NCBI GenBank assembly: GCA_017476665.1
Contig: JAFUZJ010000019.1
Coordinates: 62,001-126,000 of the forward strand
DNA: 64,000 nt
Source: Lachnospiraceae bacterium
Lineage (GTDB): Bacteria; Bacillota; Clostridia; Lachnospirales; Lachnospiraceae
Direction: 5' to 3'
Part shown: piece after piece, positions 8,479 to 17,229 of the stretch
How positions within the stretch are numbered: the first letter of the stretch is position 1
How the letters are laid out: each line of letters opens with the position of its first letter
Notes under the pieces: model-generated
What the model was told of the DNA's origin: nothing
What the model saw: the letters and a program-made list of their open reading frames with translations, nothing else
Database searches by the model: none
Made by a program: the position numbers and the translations under genes

Positions 8479-9024
8479 CTATTTTGTCTCCTGATCCTGA
8501 CGCTTTCCCAGATCCAGAAATTCCAGGTCTTCTTCCTTCATCACAAAAACAAACAGAATAAAAAGCACAATCACAGCTACCACGATATAAACATCCGCTA
8601 CATTAAAAATCGGATAATGGATCAGAACAAAAGAAATAAAATCGACCACGTAATCAAACCGGATCCGGTCAATCATATTGCCGACGCCGCCCGCCATCAC
8701 CATGGTAAGCAGCAAATGCAGCTTTCCATATTTTTTCTCATTCGGCAGGCGCAGCATGAAAAACAGGATCACCGCCATAAATACAGCATCCACCGCCAGA
8801 ATGAGAATTTTTTGCCCCTGCAGCATGCCAAACGCAGACCCTCTGTTCTCCAGATATTGCAGTTCCAGAACGCCTTCTATCAATACAAATGCAGGCTGCC
8901 CCTTCAGCTTCAGAATGGTGAGGTATTTAGTGAATTGATCCAGAAACAGCAACACCGCAAGCAGCCCCCCGTCTATGCAGAGCATTTTCAGATTCCGATT
9001 TTCTTTTCTATCATTTTTCATCAC
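8479..9024 (-). CDS. lspA: Signal peptidase II (lipoprotein signal peptidase)
   Basis: 181 residues with four membrane helices (about 14-30, 70-88, 98-114 and 140-160). It removes signal peptides from prolipoproteins at the membrane; lipoprotein substrates in this window include the carboxypeptidase near 14 kb and the beta-helix protein near 38 kb. Conserved signatures are ENRGSAFG, GGVGNMIDRIRFDYVVDF and FNVADVYI, which carry the two catalytic aspartates. The charged C-terminal tail (EEDLEFLDLGKRQ) is somewhat long. It overlaps aroB by four bases (ATGA) and abuts rluD. Confidence 0.96.
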   Translation of the reverse strand: MMKNDRKENRNLKMLCIDGGLLAVLLFLDQFTKYLTILKLKGQPAFVLIEGVLELQYLENRGSAFGMLQGQKILILAVDAVFMAVILFFMLRLPNEKKYGKLHLLLTMVMAGGVGNMIDRIRFDYVVDFISFVLIHYPIFNVADVYIVVAVIVLFILFVFVMKEEDLEFLDLGKRQDQETK

Positions 9025-10130
9025 GCACGCGCATCCTCATCGCTGAAATATATTTCCTGAATTGCAGCCAGGATCTCATCATCCGTTACAGTAGTATCGA
9101 TCACTGCTTTTCCTATTTTTTTCAATAAAATAAACTTAATTTTCCCCGCGCGCATTTTTTTGTCGGACTTGGTCAGCCTTAAAATCTCCTGGGGATCGAT
9201 ATTCTCCACGGTGATCGGCAGATTGAACGGTACGAACATATCGCGGATCTCATAATATTCCTCCATGGAAAGCATTTCCTTTTTCCAGGAAATGTAAGCC
9301 GCAGCAACCGTTCCCAGCGCCACGCACTCGCCATGATAAAGTGTAAAATTCTTCGCTTTTTCGATGGCGTGCCCAATAGTATGCCCCAGGTTGAGAAGTG
9401 CTCTGTCCCCCTGTTCCGTGGGATCTTTCTCCACCACGCGACGCTTAATGTCGCAGCTGCGCAGTACCATCTCCTCCAATACATTCAGATCCTTATCACT
9501 GATCTCATACAGATTCCCGATCAGCCACTCATAAAAAGCGGAATCTTTGATCAGCGCTGCTTTCATTACCTCCGCAAATCCCGAATAAAACTGCCTGTCA
9601 TCCAGCGTGCTCAGTGTGGACAGATTCATATAAACCAATCTCGGCATTTTGAATGCACCGACCATATTTTTATAGCCGTCAAAATCCACCCCCGTCTTGC
9701 CCCCCACGGAACTGTCCGCCTGGGACAGAAGCGTTGTGGGAATCTGGATAAAATCAATCCCCCGCAGGTATGTGGCAGCCACAAAGCCGGTCAGATCCCC
9801 TACTACGCCTCCGCCCAGCGCAACCAGCATGTCCTTTCTGTCAAACCCTTCCTCAATCAAATAGGTGTATACCTTCCGCACGGTATCCAGATTCTTGCTT
9901 TCTTCCCCCTCCGGAAATACATACTTCACCGCCTTCCGGCAATGTTCCGCCAGCAGCTGTAACAACGCCTCTCCGTACAATGCATCCACCTTGGAATCCG
10001 TGACAATACAAAGCCTCTTTTCTTTTGTTTCAAATGCTGCCAGTTCCTCTGCCAAGCCTTCAAAAGACTGCGTGATCACAATATCATAGCATGGCTTTTT
10101 GTTATATAAAACATTCAATCTCTGTGCCAT
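9021..10130 (-). CDS. aroB: 3-dehydroquinate synthase
   Basis: 369 residues, full length. It converts DAHP to 3-dehydroquinate, the second step of the shikimate pathway, with NAD and a metal. Signatures: the nucleotide-binding ALGGGVVGDLTGFVAATYLRG region at about 105-125, the SQADSSVGGKTGVD motif, and metal ligands in NLGHTIGHAIE and YHGECVALG. The start ATG at 10130 has AGGAGG five to ten bases upstream. A terminator lies directly before this ribosome-binding site, so expression must come from read-through, processing or a promoter inside sepF. The other shikimate genes are not in the window. Confidence 0.96.
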   Translation of the reverse strand: MAQRLNVLYNKKPCYDIVITQSFEGLAEELAAFETKEKRLCIVTDSKVDALYGEALLQLLAEHCRKAVKYVFPEGEESKNLDTVRKVYTYLIEEGFDRKDMLVALGGGVVGDLTGFVAATYLRGIDFIQIPTTLLSQADSSVGGKTGVDFDGYKNMVGAFKMPRLVYMNLSTLSTLDDRQFYSGFAEVMKAALIKDSAFYEWLIGNLYEISDKDLNVLEEMVLRSCDIKRRVVEKDPTEQGDRALLNLGHTIGHAIEKAKNFTLYHGECVALGTVAAAYISWKKEMLSMEEYYEIRDMFVPFNLPITVENIDPQEILRLTKSDKKMRAGKIKFILLKKIGKAVIDTTVTDDEILAAIQEIYFSDEDARA

Positions 10131-10141
10131 ATTTTCCTCCT

Positions 10142-10166
10142 AAAAAGGCTTCCCTGACGGGAAGCC
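10142..10166 (-). terminator. Terminator between sepF and aroB
   Basis: Minus-strand hairpin: GGCTTCCC/GGGAAGCC, perfect 8-bp stem, 4-base loop, then TTTTT. It lies 25 bases past the sepF stop and just before the AGGAGG of aroB. It could end the sepF operon or act as a partial attenuator for aroB-lspA-rluD. Confidence 0.88.
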
Positions 10167-10191
10167 CCAAATCTCTCTTATTTTTCAAATC

Positions 10192-10719
10192 TTATTGCAG
10201 ACCGCCCAAAGGCATTTCGAAGGATCCGTTCAGGATATCCTGCTGGAAATCTCCGGAAATATCAACACTGGACGGTGTGATAATGAAAATGTAATGAGAA
10301 ATCTTCTGAAGATTTCCGCCGATTGCAAAACAGGAACCTGATGTAAAATCAATGATCCTCTGCGCAATATCCACATCCAGACCTTCCAGATTCAATACAA
10401 CCGTACGGTTCGCCAGAAGGGTTTCCGTAATCTCTCTTGCATCTTCTACATTGCTGGGCTTGACAACGCACACCTCCATACCGTTTCCGGCAACTTTACG
10501 CGTCACATTCTGTCTGATCGGAGTCACCTTGTTGGAAACCGTTTTTTTCACCGGACGCTCCTCATAAACCTCGGCCGGCTCCTTTACAGCCTTGGAAGCG
10601 GATACCTTTTTCGGTGCGGGCTCTATCTCATCCTCGTCATCCAGATAATCATCATCGTAGACATCATCTTCTTCATCATTCAGCTTCATATAGTTGAGAA
10701 ACTTGTCCATTACACCCAT
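10192..10719 (-). CDS. sepF: Cell division protein SepF
   Basis: 175 residues from ATG 10719, chosen because AAGGAG lies ten bases upstream and because it avoids overlap with yggS. SepF bundles and anchors FtsZ filaments at the membrane. The N-terminus MGVMDKFLNYMKL is the amphipathic membrane anchor. An acidic linker follows (about 14-34), and the C-terminal DUF552 domain (about 78-160) contains NRTVVLNLEGLDVDIAQRIIDF and the conserved GSCFAIGG turn. It follows yggS, as in the Bacillus ylmE-sepF pair, and ends at a terminator. Confidence 0.93.
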   Translation of the reverse strand: MGVMDKFLNYMKLNDEEDDVYDDDYLDDEDEIEPAPKKVSASKAVKEPAEVYEERPVKKTVSNKVTPIRQNVTRKVAGNGMEVCVVKPSNVEDAREITETLLANRTVVLNLEGLDVDIAQRIIDFTSGSCFAIGGNLQKISHYIFIITPSSVDISGDFQQDILNGSFEMPLGGLQ

Positions 10720-10723
10720 CTTT

Positions 10724-11422
10724 TTAACTCTCCTTTTTATAGTTCCGTTCACCGAATATGCCGGTACCTACACGAACATAGGTAGCGCCTTCTTCCACCG
10801 CGACTTCATAATCACCTGTCATACCCATTGACAGAATATTACCTATACTATTATCGTTGTTTTTCTGCAAGATGTCAACAGACAATTGCTTGAGAATCCG
10901 AAAATATTTTCTGTTCTCCTCTCCGTCTTCCACAAAAGGAGCGATCGTCATCAATCCCTTTACGCAGATACCAGGTAATTTGGCAATCTCCAATACCAGA
11001 TCTTCCGCTTCTTTCAGAGAAGTGCCGAATTTGCTCTCCTCCCCCGCCACATTCACCTCTACCAGAATATTGGCGGTCACATGATGTTTTAACGCTTCTT
11101 TGCTGATCTCTTCTGCCAGCTTCAGCGAATCCACACTATGGATCAGATAGACCTTATCAATAATGTATTTCACCTTATTGCGCTGCAAATGACCGATCAT
11201 ATGCCATCTGATATCAGCCGGCAGAGCGGGAATCTTATCCATCAGCTCCTGAACCTTATTCTCGCCGAAATCCCTTGCTCCGGCCTCATAGGCTTCCTGC
11301 AGCATCTCTATCGGTTTCGTCTTACTTACCGCGATCAATGTTACCTCCTGCGGATCGCGATTCACTTTTTGACAGGCCTTCTCAATCCGTTCCGTCACCT
11401 GCGCCATATTCTCTTTGATCAT
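10724..11422 (-). CDS. YggS-family PLP homeostasis protein
   Basis: 232 residues from ATG 11422, nine bases after AAGGAA; a GTG three codons upstream overlaps the ribosome-binding site and is less likely. It is a fold-type III PLP-binding barrel (PLPBP/YggS/YlmE) that controls free pyridoxal phosphate and amino-acid balance but has no known catalysis. The PLP lysine is in LIAVSKTKP; HMIGHLQRNKV, MTIAPF and the C-terminal LSMGMTGDYEVAVEEGATYVRVG, which binds the PLP phosphate, are clear signatures. The gene sits 25 bases after the HlyD-like gene and directly before sepF. Confidence 0.94.
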   Translation of the reverse strand: MIKENMAQVTERIEKACQKVNRDPQEVTLIAVSKTKPIEMLQEAYEAGARDFGENKVQELMDKIPALPADIRWHMIGHLQRNKVKYIIDKVYLIHSVDSLKLAEEISKEALKHHVTANILVEVNVAGEESKFGTSLKEAEDLVLEIAKLPGICVKGLMTIAPFVEDGEENRKYFRILKQLSVDILQKNNDNSIGNILSMGMTGDYEVAVEEGATYVRVGTGIFGERNYKKES

Positions 11423-11447
11423 CCCGCACACTTCCTTTTATCTGCAT

Positions 11448-12869
11448 TTATTCATTAATGAACTGATCCTCATGCACGGATTCCGCATTCAGGGCTATAT
11501 AGTCGTATACGTTCAGTCCGTATCTGGTATTAGAGCTCACAATGGAATATTCATCATTCTGCGACAGGATATTGATCTGCCGGAAATCAGCATATCCGTT
11601 ATTTACGTTATACACCCCGGTCAATGTCGCCCGCTTGCTGACCACATAATTATCCTGTCCATCCTTCTTGAACAAAATATCCGCCGCGTTCAGGAACGTA
11701 GCATCCACATAATATTCTCTGTTCTTCTCATCATAATTGTAGATGGATATCTGGAAATTCTTTGTCGTCACTTCTCCGGAATCCGTCACATACTGTTTCA
11801 GTACCCAGCCCTTTCCCGATTCGTCCGCCAATGTGATAAACTCATCCGGAATCAGATAAAATTCCTTGTCAACGATGGACGAATTGGGGATCTTCAACCC
11901 ATTCTCGTCATCCAACAGCAGCTCAATCTCAAGAAAACGATCCCCTACAAAGGTGATCATGGAATTGGTAAAGGACAATTGCAGATAATGTTTCCCGTCG
12001 CCGTTGTGCAGCGCCTTAACCGCGCCCCAGGATTCGTATTGATTTTTCAGGAAACGGACATTGATATACCCTTCCGCCTCCAGCTCTGCCGCGCGCTCCG
12101 GGCTCTCCACCGGAATGATAACAGACCATTTTTCATTCGTGGAAAGCTTATAAGCCGCTTCATCCCGCTCTAACAATGTATTGCTGAGCAGATATTTCTT
12201 TTTCTCTTCATAGTCCTTTTTATTCAGAATATCCTCTGTCACCTGATCCGGTTTCAGAGATTCATATCCGTCAATCCAGTAACTGACTACGCCTGTCTTC
12301 GGCGCATAGCAACGATTCACCACATTTGCCACGCCGGAGGAGGTATTGATCCGGTCAATGCTCTCCAGCATATTTACATTTGCAAGCTTCTTCACCGTAT
12401 TCTTCAGAGAATTCTTCTCGTCATAAACCGAAATATAATTCATCCGGCTGAATCCATGGGAAAAATTTGCCAGTTCACTGCGGAATTCCAGCAATTCCTT
12501 CTCGCTGAGAACGTTTTCTCCTATATTCAGATTCTCCAATTCATCATTCAGACGTCCGGTCTCATCTACAATATAGACCAGATCATTGGCCGCAACGCGT
12601 TCTCCTTCATTCGCATAATAATTGACATACCCGGCAGATGTGGTGTTGACCACTTCCTCATCCCGGATCACAATGCCGCGATAGATATGATTCGTTGCCA
12701 ACGATCCTTTCTGTACCTCGTAACGTACCATATGCCCTGTCTGCAGATAGATCACCACGCAGATCACGACATATACAAGAATGACCGCAAAAATGAGCAT
12801 ACCAATATTTAAATTTAACGGTTTTCTGTATTTCTTTATTTTATTTTTCTGCGTTTGTCTTGCCGCCAA
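11448..12869 (-). CDS. HlyD-like membrane-anchored protein of the sepF cluster
   Basis: 473 residues starting with TTG (AGAGGAAG upstream). A basic N-terminus is followed by one membrane helix (about 22-44); the rest should lie outside the cell. Residues 60-110 look like the first half of a biotinyl-lipoyl/HlyD adaptor domain (YVNYYANEGERVAANDLVYIVDETG), followed by a helical part and a beta-rich C-terminus. There is no partner ABC transporter or channel next to it; instead it precedes yggS and sepF. It may therefore be an envelope protein tied to division rather than an efflux adaptor. The fold call is moderate and the role is inference. Confidence 0.75.
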   Translation of the reverse strand: MAARQTQKNKIKKYRKPLNLNIGMLIFAVILVYVVICVVIYLQTGHMVRYEVQKGSLATNHIYRGIVIRDEEVVNTTSAGYVNYYANEGERVAANDLVYIVDETGRLNDELENLNIGENVLSEKELLEFRSELANFSHGFSRMNYISVYDEKNSLKNTVKKLANVNMLESIDRINTSSGVANVVNRCYAPKTGVVSYWIDGYESLKPDQVTEDILNKKDYEEKKKYLLSNTLLERDEAAYKLSTNEKWSVIIPVESPERAAELEAEGYINVRFLKNQYESWGAVKALHNGDGKHYLQLSFTNSMITFVGDRFLEIELLLDDENGLKIPNSSIVDKEFYLIPDEFITLADESGKGWVLKQYVTDSGEVTTKNFQISIYNYDEKNREYYVDATFLNAADILFKKDGQDNYVVSKRATLTGVYNVNNGYADFRQINILSQNDEYSIVSSNTRYGLNVYDYIALNAESVHEDQFINE

Positions 12870-12893
12870 TTCTTTCTTCCTCTTAACCTATCG

Positions 12894-12920
12894 AAAAGCC
12901 CCGGAACAGTCCGAGGCTTT
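12894..12920 (-). terminator. Probable terminator after the small P-loop gene
   Basis: Minus-strand hairpin AGCCTCGGA-CTGT-TCCGGGGCT (one G-U pair) followed by TTTTCG. The T run is short, so termination may be partial. The stem is better paired in minus-strand RNA than in plus-strand RNA. Confidence 0.55.
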
Positions 12921-12972
12921 CAAATCTATTGCAAACCCTATCTGCAATTACAATTCTACGTAAAACATCACA

Positions 12973-13392
12973 TTAAAGTGATACAATAACCATACTCTTC
13001 AAACTCTCGGGAAGTACCGACTCATTGCAGGAAACACTGAGAATGAAATCCACACCAAATTTCTCGCTCAGCTTTGCAAGCTTGTTAACAGCCTGCTCCA
13101 TCTCTGCCACATCCAGAACTGCGATCTTCAAAAAGCTGTCAAAATACATCTGCTGAAGATCATGATCCTGAGAAAGGATTCCACATACAAATCCGATAAA
13201 CTCGCTGCTATTCTCGATCACATACTGAGAAACATCAATCAGACGAACCTTATTATTCAATTCAAACATATGCTTGGTACTTTTATCCAAATATACGATA
13301 CTGCCTTCGATATCCTTTACCTGTCCGTTGACTTTATCCAATAACTGTTTGGTCTTGCCTTTACCTTTCTCTCCTACAATTAACTGAACCAT
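12973..13392 (-). CDS. Small P-loop protein of unknown function
   Basis: 139 residues. A perfect Walker A, GEKGKGKT, lies at residues 7-14, immediately after a beta-strand (VQLIV), as in P-loop NTPases. A possible Walker B-like strand is FLKIAVLDVAEMEQ near 88-100, and a later strand FILSVSC resembles a sensor strand. The protein is shorter than most P-loop ATPases and lacks recognisable family motifs. It has its own promoter and an AGGAGG site and is followed by a likely terminator, so it is probably monocistronic. The ATP or GTP binding is well supported; the function is unknown. Confidence 0.82.
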   Translation of the reverse strand: MVQLIVGEKGKGKTKQLLDKVNGQVKDIEGSIVYLDKSTKHMFELNNKVRLIDVSQYVIENSSEFIGFVCGILSQDHDLQQMYFDSFLKIAVLDVAEMEQAVNKLAKLSEKFGVDFILSVSCNESVLPESLKSMVIVSL

Positions 13393-13430
13393 TGGGGTAC
13401 CCTCCTGTCGTATGATTGTAAATACCTTAT

Positions 13431-13459
13431 ATAGTACATTATAGAGTATTCCATGTCAA
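13431..13459 (-). promoter_or_regulatory. Sigma-A promoter of the small P-loop gene
   Basis: Minus strand: perfect TTGACA (13459-13454), 17-base spacer, TACTAT (13436-13431). The predicted transcript starts about 30 bases before the start codon, leaving room for the AGGAGG site. Confidence 0.7.
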
Positions 13460-13486
13460 AAAACAACCACTATTTATTTTTATTTC

Positions 13487-14464
13487 TCAATTGATCTGGT
13501 TCAATAACTCTACCATTTTCTGATATAGATAATCGTTGGATTCCGCCCTCATAATAACCGAAATATACGGGGATCCGTTTGTATCTTTCGATAGCAGGAT
13601 CAGACAGTGTCCCGCCGCATTGGTGGTTCCCGTCTTTCCGCCAATCACACTGATGTTGGCCGGTGCCTGAATTTCATTTTTTATAAAGCGATTTGTCGTA
13701 TTATAGGTTACCTCTTTGGTTTTTCCGCTGGCCAACGTATAAGTGGTCTGATAACTGGACATCTGAATGATCTCATTGAACTTCTCATACTTCGCAGCCT
13801 CATTCAAAATCAGATACAGATCATACGCTGTCGTGTAATGATCTTCATTTGTAAGGCCGTGGGCATTGGCAAAATGCGTGTTGGTCGCACCAATCCGCAT
13901 TGCCTCCTCATTCATCATCTCCACATAGTGATCTACACTGCCGCCGATATTCTCCGCGATCAGGTTCGCCACATCATTTGCCGAATATAATAACAGGATA
14001 TGCAGTGCCTGATCCAGTGTCATGCTGTCACCGGGCTTTAAATTCATCAATTGCGCCCCGGATTCCGTGATCTTTACTGCATCCGTCGCCGTAAGCGTCT
14101 GATCCAAAGAACCGTTTTTCAATGCAACCAAAGCTGTCATCACCTTGGTCAGACTGGCCGGATGTAATCTCTCATGGGCATTCTTGGAATAGAGAACCTC
14201 CTTACCGTTCAAATCAAATAAAGCAGCTGCCTCCGCTCCCGCCAGATCTATGGCCTCCTCGTCCATAACATCCCCGGAAACCACACAGATATCCGTCGCA
14301 AACGGTTTGGCCATATCCGCCTTCTGCCCTACCGCCACCTGAAAACCGCTGATGCCGGTGACCGATTGATAATCCATATCATATTTTAATCTTCCGCATC
14401 CCGCAAGGGAGAAAACCGCGAGCCATCCTGCAAACAGCAGGCAAAAACTCCTCTTCATCCGCAT
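13487..14464 (-). CDS. D-alanyl-D-alanine carboxypeptidase lipoprotein (serine-type, PBP5/DacF-like)
   Basis: 325 residues. The signal peptide ends in a lipobox LAGC with Cys23, so it is probably a lipoprotein on the outer face of the membrane. The three penicillin-binding motifs are present: SLTK (104-107), SAN (161-163) and KTG (277-279). It should trim the terminal D-Ala from peptidoglycan stem peptides. It lacks the long C-terminal beta domain and amphipathic anchor of classic PBP5, consistent with anchoring by lipid instead. It follows mgsA by 33 bases at the end of the shape/division run; no hairpin terminator is visible after it. Confidence 0.92.
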   Translation of the reverse strand: MRMKRSFCLLFAGWLAVFSLAGCGRLKYDMDYQSVTGISGFQVAVGQKADMAKPFATDICVVSGDVMDEEAIDLAGAEAAALFDLNGKEVLYSKNAHERLHPASLTKVMTALVALKNGSLDQTLTATDAVKITESGAQLMNLKPGDSMTLDQALHILLLYSANDVANLIAENIGGSVDHYVEMMNEEAMRIGATNTHFANAHGLTNEDHYTTAYDLYLILNEAAKYEKFNEIIQMSSYQTTYTLASGKTKEVTYNTTNRFIKNEIQAPANISVIGGKTGTTNAAGHCLILLSKDTNGSPYISVIMRAESNDYLYQKMVELLNQIN

Positions 14465-14497
14465 TTTTATCCTCTTTTCTGCTTTGGTACAGAAAGA

Positions 14498-14893
14498 CTA
14501 TTTGTACATTTCACGCCACTCCAGATCACCTCTGTCCAATGACTTGATTAGAAGTTCCGCACTGGCCAGATTGGTGGCCAAAGGTATGTTATACATATCG
14601 CACAATTTCATCACATTATTGATCTCCGGCTCATGCTTCTGTCTTGTCAAAGGATCCCGCAAAAAGATCACCAGGTCGATATCATTGTGCTCGATCTGTG
14701 CACACATCTGCTGTTCCCCGCCCAAATGGCCTGCCAGATATTTGTGAACCGTCAGATTTGTAACCTCTTCCACCAGACGACCTGTGGTTCCGGTTGCATA
14801 CAATTCATTTTTACTTAAAATCCCCCGATAAGCAATACAGAAATTCTGCATAAGTTTTTTCTTCGCGTCATGTGCAATCAATGCAATATTCAT
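14498..14893 (-). CDS. mgsA: Methylglyoxal synthase
   Basis: 131 residues from ATG 14893, with GAGAGGG upstream; longer in-frame readings overlap rodA and have no site. It converts dihydroxyacetone phosphate to methylglyoxal and phosphate, a bypass used when sugar phosphates build up. The start MNIALIAHDAKK, the GTTGRL phosphate loop, the GGEQQ segment and the active-site Asp in IFLRDPL are typical. In Lachnospiraceae and related Clostridia the gene often sits after rodA, as here, but no functional link to cell shape is known. Confidence 0.95.
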   Translation of the reverse strand: MNIALIAHDAKKKLMQNFCIAYRGILSKNELYATGTTGRLVEEVTNLTVHKYLAGHLGGEQQMCAQIEHNDIDLVIFLRDPLTRQKHEPEINNVMKLCDMYNIPLATNLASAELLIKSLDRGDLEWREMYK

Positions 14894-14912
14894 TTGTTTA
14901 CCCTCTCTATTT

Positions 14913-16037
14913 TTATGACTGTTGTGTGGCTGCACTGCGTCCCGATTGCAGCCGCACATTTAGAACAAAACCAATACCGATAAAACAGCTCATCAGCGAG
15001 GTCAGCCCATAGCTCACAAAGGGCAGCGGCAAACCGGTATTCGGTATGAGAAACGTTGTAACTCCTATATTGATAAAGCTTTGGAATGCGATCAGCCCCC
15101 CCATTCCGGCTGCTATGACCCGCCCCGCCATATCCTTGGCACGCCTCGCCACAGCAATACATTCCATCGCAGTCCCCATCATCAATGTGATGACAACAAC
15201 GCATCCTTTAAACCCAAATTCCTCACCGATCACGGAAAAAATAAAGTCCGTCTGCGCTTCCGAGATAAAATCCCCGTTTTTCACAGAAGTGATCGCATTG
15301 TTTTTATATCCCTTCCCATCCAACTGTCCAGACCCGATGGCCGTGACGGAATTCAGCTGCTGATAAGCCTCTTCTGTGGCATATTCCTGCGGATTGATAA
15401 ATGCCAGGATTCGTTTCTGCTGGTGTTCCTTTAAAATGGTCTGATCCGGCTGCACAGCCAGGGAAACCAGTATGATCAATGCCGGCAATCCCACGATCAA
15501 CGCTACACCGATATACTTCCAGCTGATTCCTCCGGCAAACATGATCACGCAGAAAATGATCAGCACCATGATACTGGTGGAAAGATCCGGCTGTTCATGG
15601 ATCAGTTCCCACGGAACTCCGATCAAAACGACACAGAGCACGATCATCTTGAAAGTGTTAATTTCTTCCTTATATTTCATAATAAACTGTGCAAAGAATA
15701 AAATCAACAAAATTTTTGCAGTTTCAGACGGCTGAAAGGTCACCGATCCTATTTGGATCCACCGCTGCGCGCCTTTATGATCCTCCCCCAGGAACATGAC
15801 CATGAGCAAAAGTGCCAGATTTCCTCCGTAGATCAGCCAATACATCTTCAGTATCCCGTTATAGTTGATAAAGGAAAGTATGATCATCAGGATAAATCCC
15901 GCAATCGCACCAAACATCTGCTTTTGCTGCAGGCTTTCCTCCGCGCTGCCAATGGCGACTACGCCAATGACAGCCAGCAGAGTGACCATAATGATCAATT
16001 TAAAATCATAATCTCTTAATCTATAATTTCTGAACAT
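14913..16037 (-). CDS. rodA: Rod-shape peptidoglycan polymerase RodA (SEDS family)
   Basis: 374 residues with about ten membrane helices. SEDS glycosyltransferases polymerise lipid II together with a class B PBP; here the partner is almost certainly the PBP2 encoded five genes upstream. Diagnostic segments are GAQRWIQIGSVTFQPSE, EQPDLSTS, the loop with AQTDFIFSVIGEEFGF containing the catalytic Asp region, and NTGLPLPFVSYG near the C-terminus. RodA rather than FtsW or SpoVE is chosen from the mre/min/PBP2 context. It follows minE by 21 bases. Confidence 0.93.
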   Translation of the reverse strand: MFRNYRLRDYDFKLIIMVTLLAVIGVVAIGSAEESLQQKQMFGAIAGFILMIILSFINYNGILKMYWLIYGGNLALLLMVMFLGEDHKGAQRWIQIGSVTFQPSETAKILLILFFAQFIMKYKEEINTFKMIVLCVVLIGVPWELIHEQPDLSTSIMVLIIFCVIMFAGGISWKYIGVALIVGLPALIILVSLAVQPDQTILKEHQQKRILAFINPQEYATEEAYQQLNSVTAIGSGQLDGKGYKNNAITSVKNGDFISEAQTDFIFSVIGEEFGFKGCVVVITLMMGTAMECIAVARRAKDMAGRVIAAGMGGLIAFQSFINIGVTTFLIPNTGLPLPFVSYGLTSLMSCFIGIGFVLNVRLQSGRSAATQQS

Positions 16038-16058
16038 AACTTTCTAACCCGACGTTTC

Positions 16059-16325
16059 TCATTTGCTGTGCAGATCGAGGATCGGGATATTCGCGTAAAG
16101 TACAGGCGTTTTATTGCGGCCGCTGCTCTTACTCCCCTTTGCCTGGATCTGAATATCCATATTCTTCGTATCTATCTTCATGTATTTTGAAATAACCTTT
16201 ATAATATCTGCCTTGATCAGCTCCATCACTTCCGGTGAACAGCTCACTCTGTCAGAGATCAACAAAATCTTCAGTCTGTCCTTGGCAACCTCACAGGAGC
16301 TTTTTCTATGGAAAAAATTTCGCAT
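16059..16325 (-). CDS. minE: Cell division topological specificity factor MinE
   Basis: 88 residues, the normal size. MinE stimulates the MinD ATPase and drives MinCD off the membrane, so that the division site is placed at mid-cell. The N-terminus (MRNFFHRK) matches the membrane-targeting helix, residues about 14-30 (AKDRLKILLISDR) are the anti-MinCD helix, and the dimerisation domain follows (ELIKADIIKVISKYMKID). The presence of MinE implies an oscillating Min system rather than the DivIVA-anchored type. It lies 14 bases after minD. Confidence 0.94.
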   Translation of the reverse strand: MRNFFHRKSSCEVAKDRLKILLISDRVSCSPEVMELIKADIIKVISKYMKIDTKNMDIQIQAKGSKSSGRNKTPVLYANIPILDLHSK

Positions 16326-16339
16326 ACAAAATCCCTCCT

Positions 16340-17155
16340 TTACGCCTTATGAAAAATGCCGGTTACCCTAGTCCAGAAGGAAATGCCTCTCTCCAGATTG
16401 ATAAAAGGCACTTCTTTGCCAAGAACCCGCTGCACGATATTGCTGTACGCGATACCGGCCGGGAAGGTACTGCCCACCAAGGGTTCTCCCTGATTTGTGG
16501 AAATCACTACATTTTCGTCATCCGGCACGATTCCGATCAACGGAATCGCCAGAATATCCACCACGTCCGTAGCAGACATCATATCTCCGCGTTTCACCAT
16601 ATCCGTGCGAAGTCTGTTTATCACCAGATCAATCTGCTTAAATCCGTTTGCCTCCAACAGGCCGACGATCCGGTCCGCATCGCGGATTGCAGAAACCTCC
16701 GGCGTTGTCACAACCAAAGCCCTGTCCGCACCTGCAATTGCATTCTGAAATCCCTGCTCAATTCCCGCGGGGCAATCCAGGATCACATAATCGAACTGTT
16801 CCCGAAGATGCTCGATCACCTTGATCATCTGTCCCGGCGACACCGCGCTTTTATCCCTGGTCTGTGCGGAAGGCATCAGATACAGTCCCGGATGTCTCTT
16901 ATCCTTGATCAGAGCCTGTTTGATCCTGCAATTTCCCTCCACTACGTCTACCAGATTATAGACGATCCGATTTTCCAGCCCCATAACAACATCCAGATTA
17001 CGCAGACCGATATCTGTATCGATCAGACAAACCTTTTTACCCAGAAGCGCCAGACCCGTACCTACATTTGCTGAAGTGGTGGTCTTGCCCACTCCGCCTT
17101 TTCCTGATGTGACGACAATTACCTCACAGCCCTGCTGTTTAGACTCGTTTTCCAT
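16340..17155 (-). CDS. minD: Septum site-determining ATPase MinD
   Basis: 271 residues from ATG 17155, with GGAGG nine bases upstream; a longer reading extends toward minC without a good site. Deviant Walker A KGGVGKT is at residues 19-25; the DTDIGLRNLDVVMGLENRIVY and LDCPAGIEQGF segments are the switch regions of MinD. The C-terminal FWTRVTGIFHKA is the likely membrane-targeting helix. MinD recruits MinC to the membrane and is controlled by MinE, both encoded next to it. Confidence 0.97.
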   Translation of the reverse strand: MENESKQQGCEVIVVTSGKGGVGKTTTSANVGTGLALLGKKVCLIDTDIGLRNLDVVMGLENRIVYNLVDVVEGNCRIKQALIKDKRHPGLYLMPSAQTRDKSAVSPGQMIKVIEHLREQFDYVILDCPAGIEQGFQNAIAGADRALVVTTPEVSAIRDADRIVGLLEANGFKQIDLVINRLRTDMVKRGDMMSATDVVDILAIPLIGIVPDDENVVISTNQGEPLVGSTFPAGIAYSNIVQRVLGKEVPFINLERGISFWTRVTGIFHKA

Positions 17156-17229
17156 ACTTAAAACCTCCATTCTTTTTTGCTGTTTTATGGAATACGTCGT
17201 CCCCTGAGAATTCAACTGATGTCTGTCGT

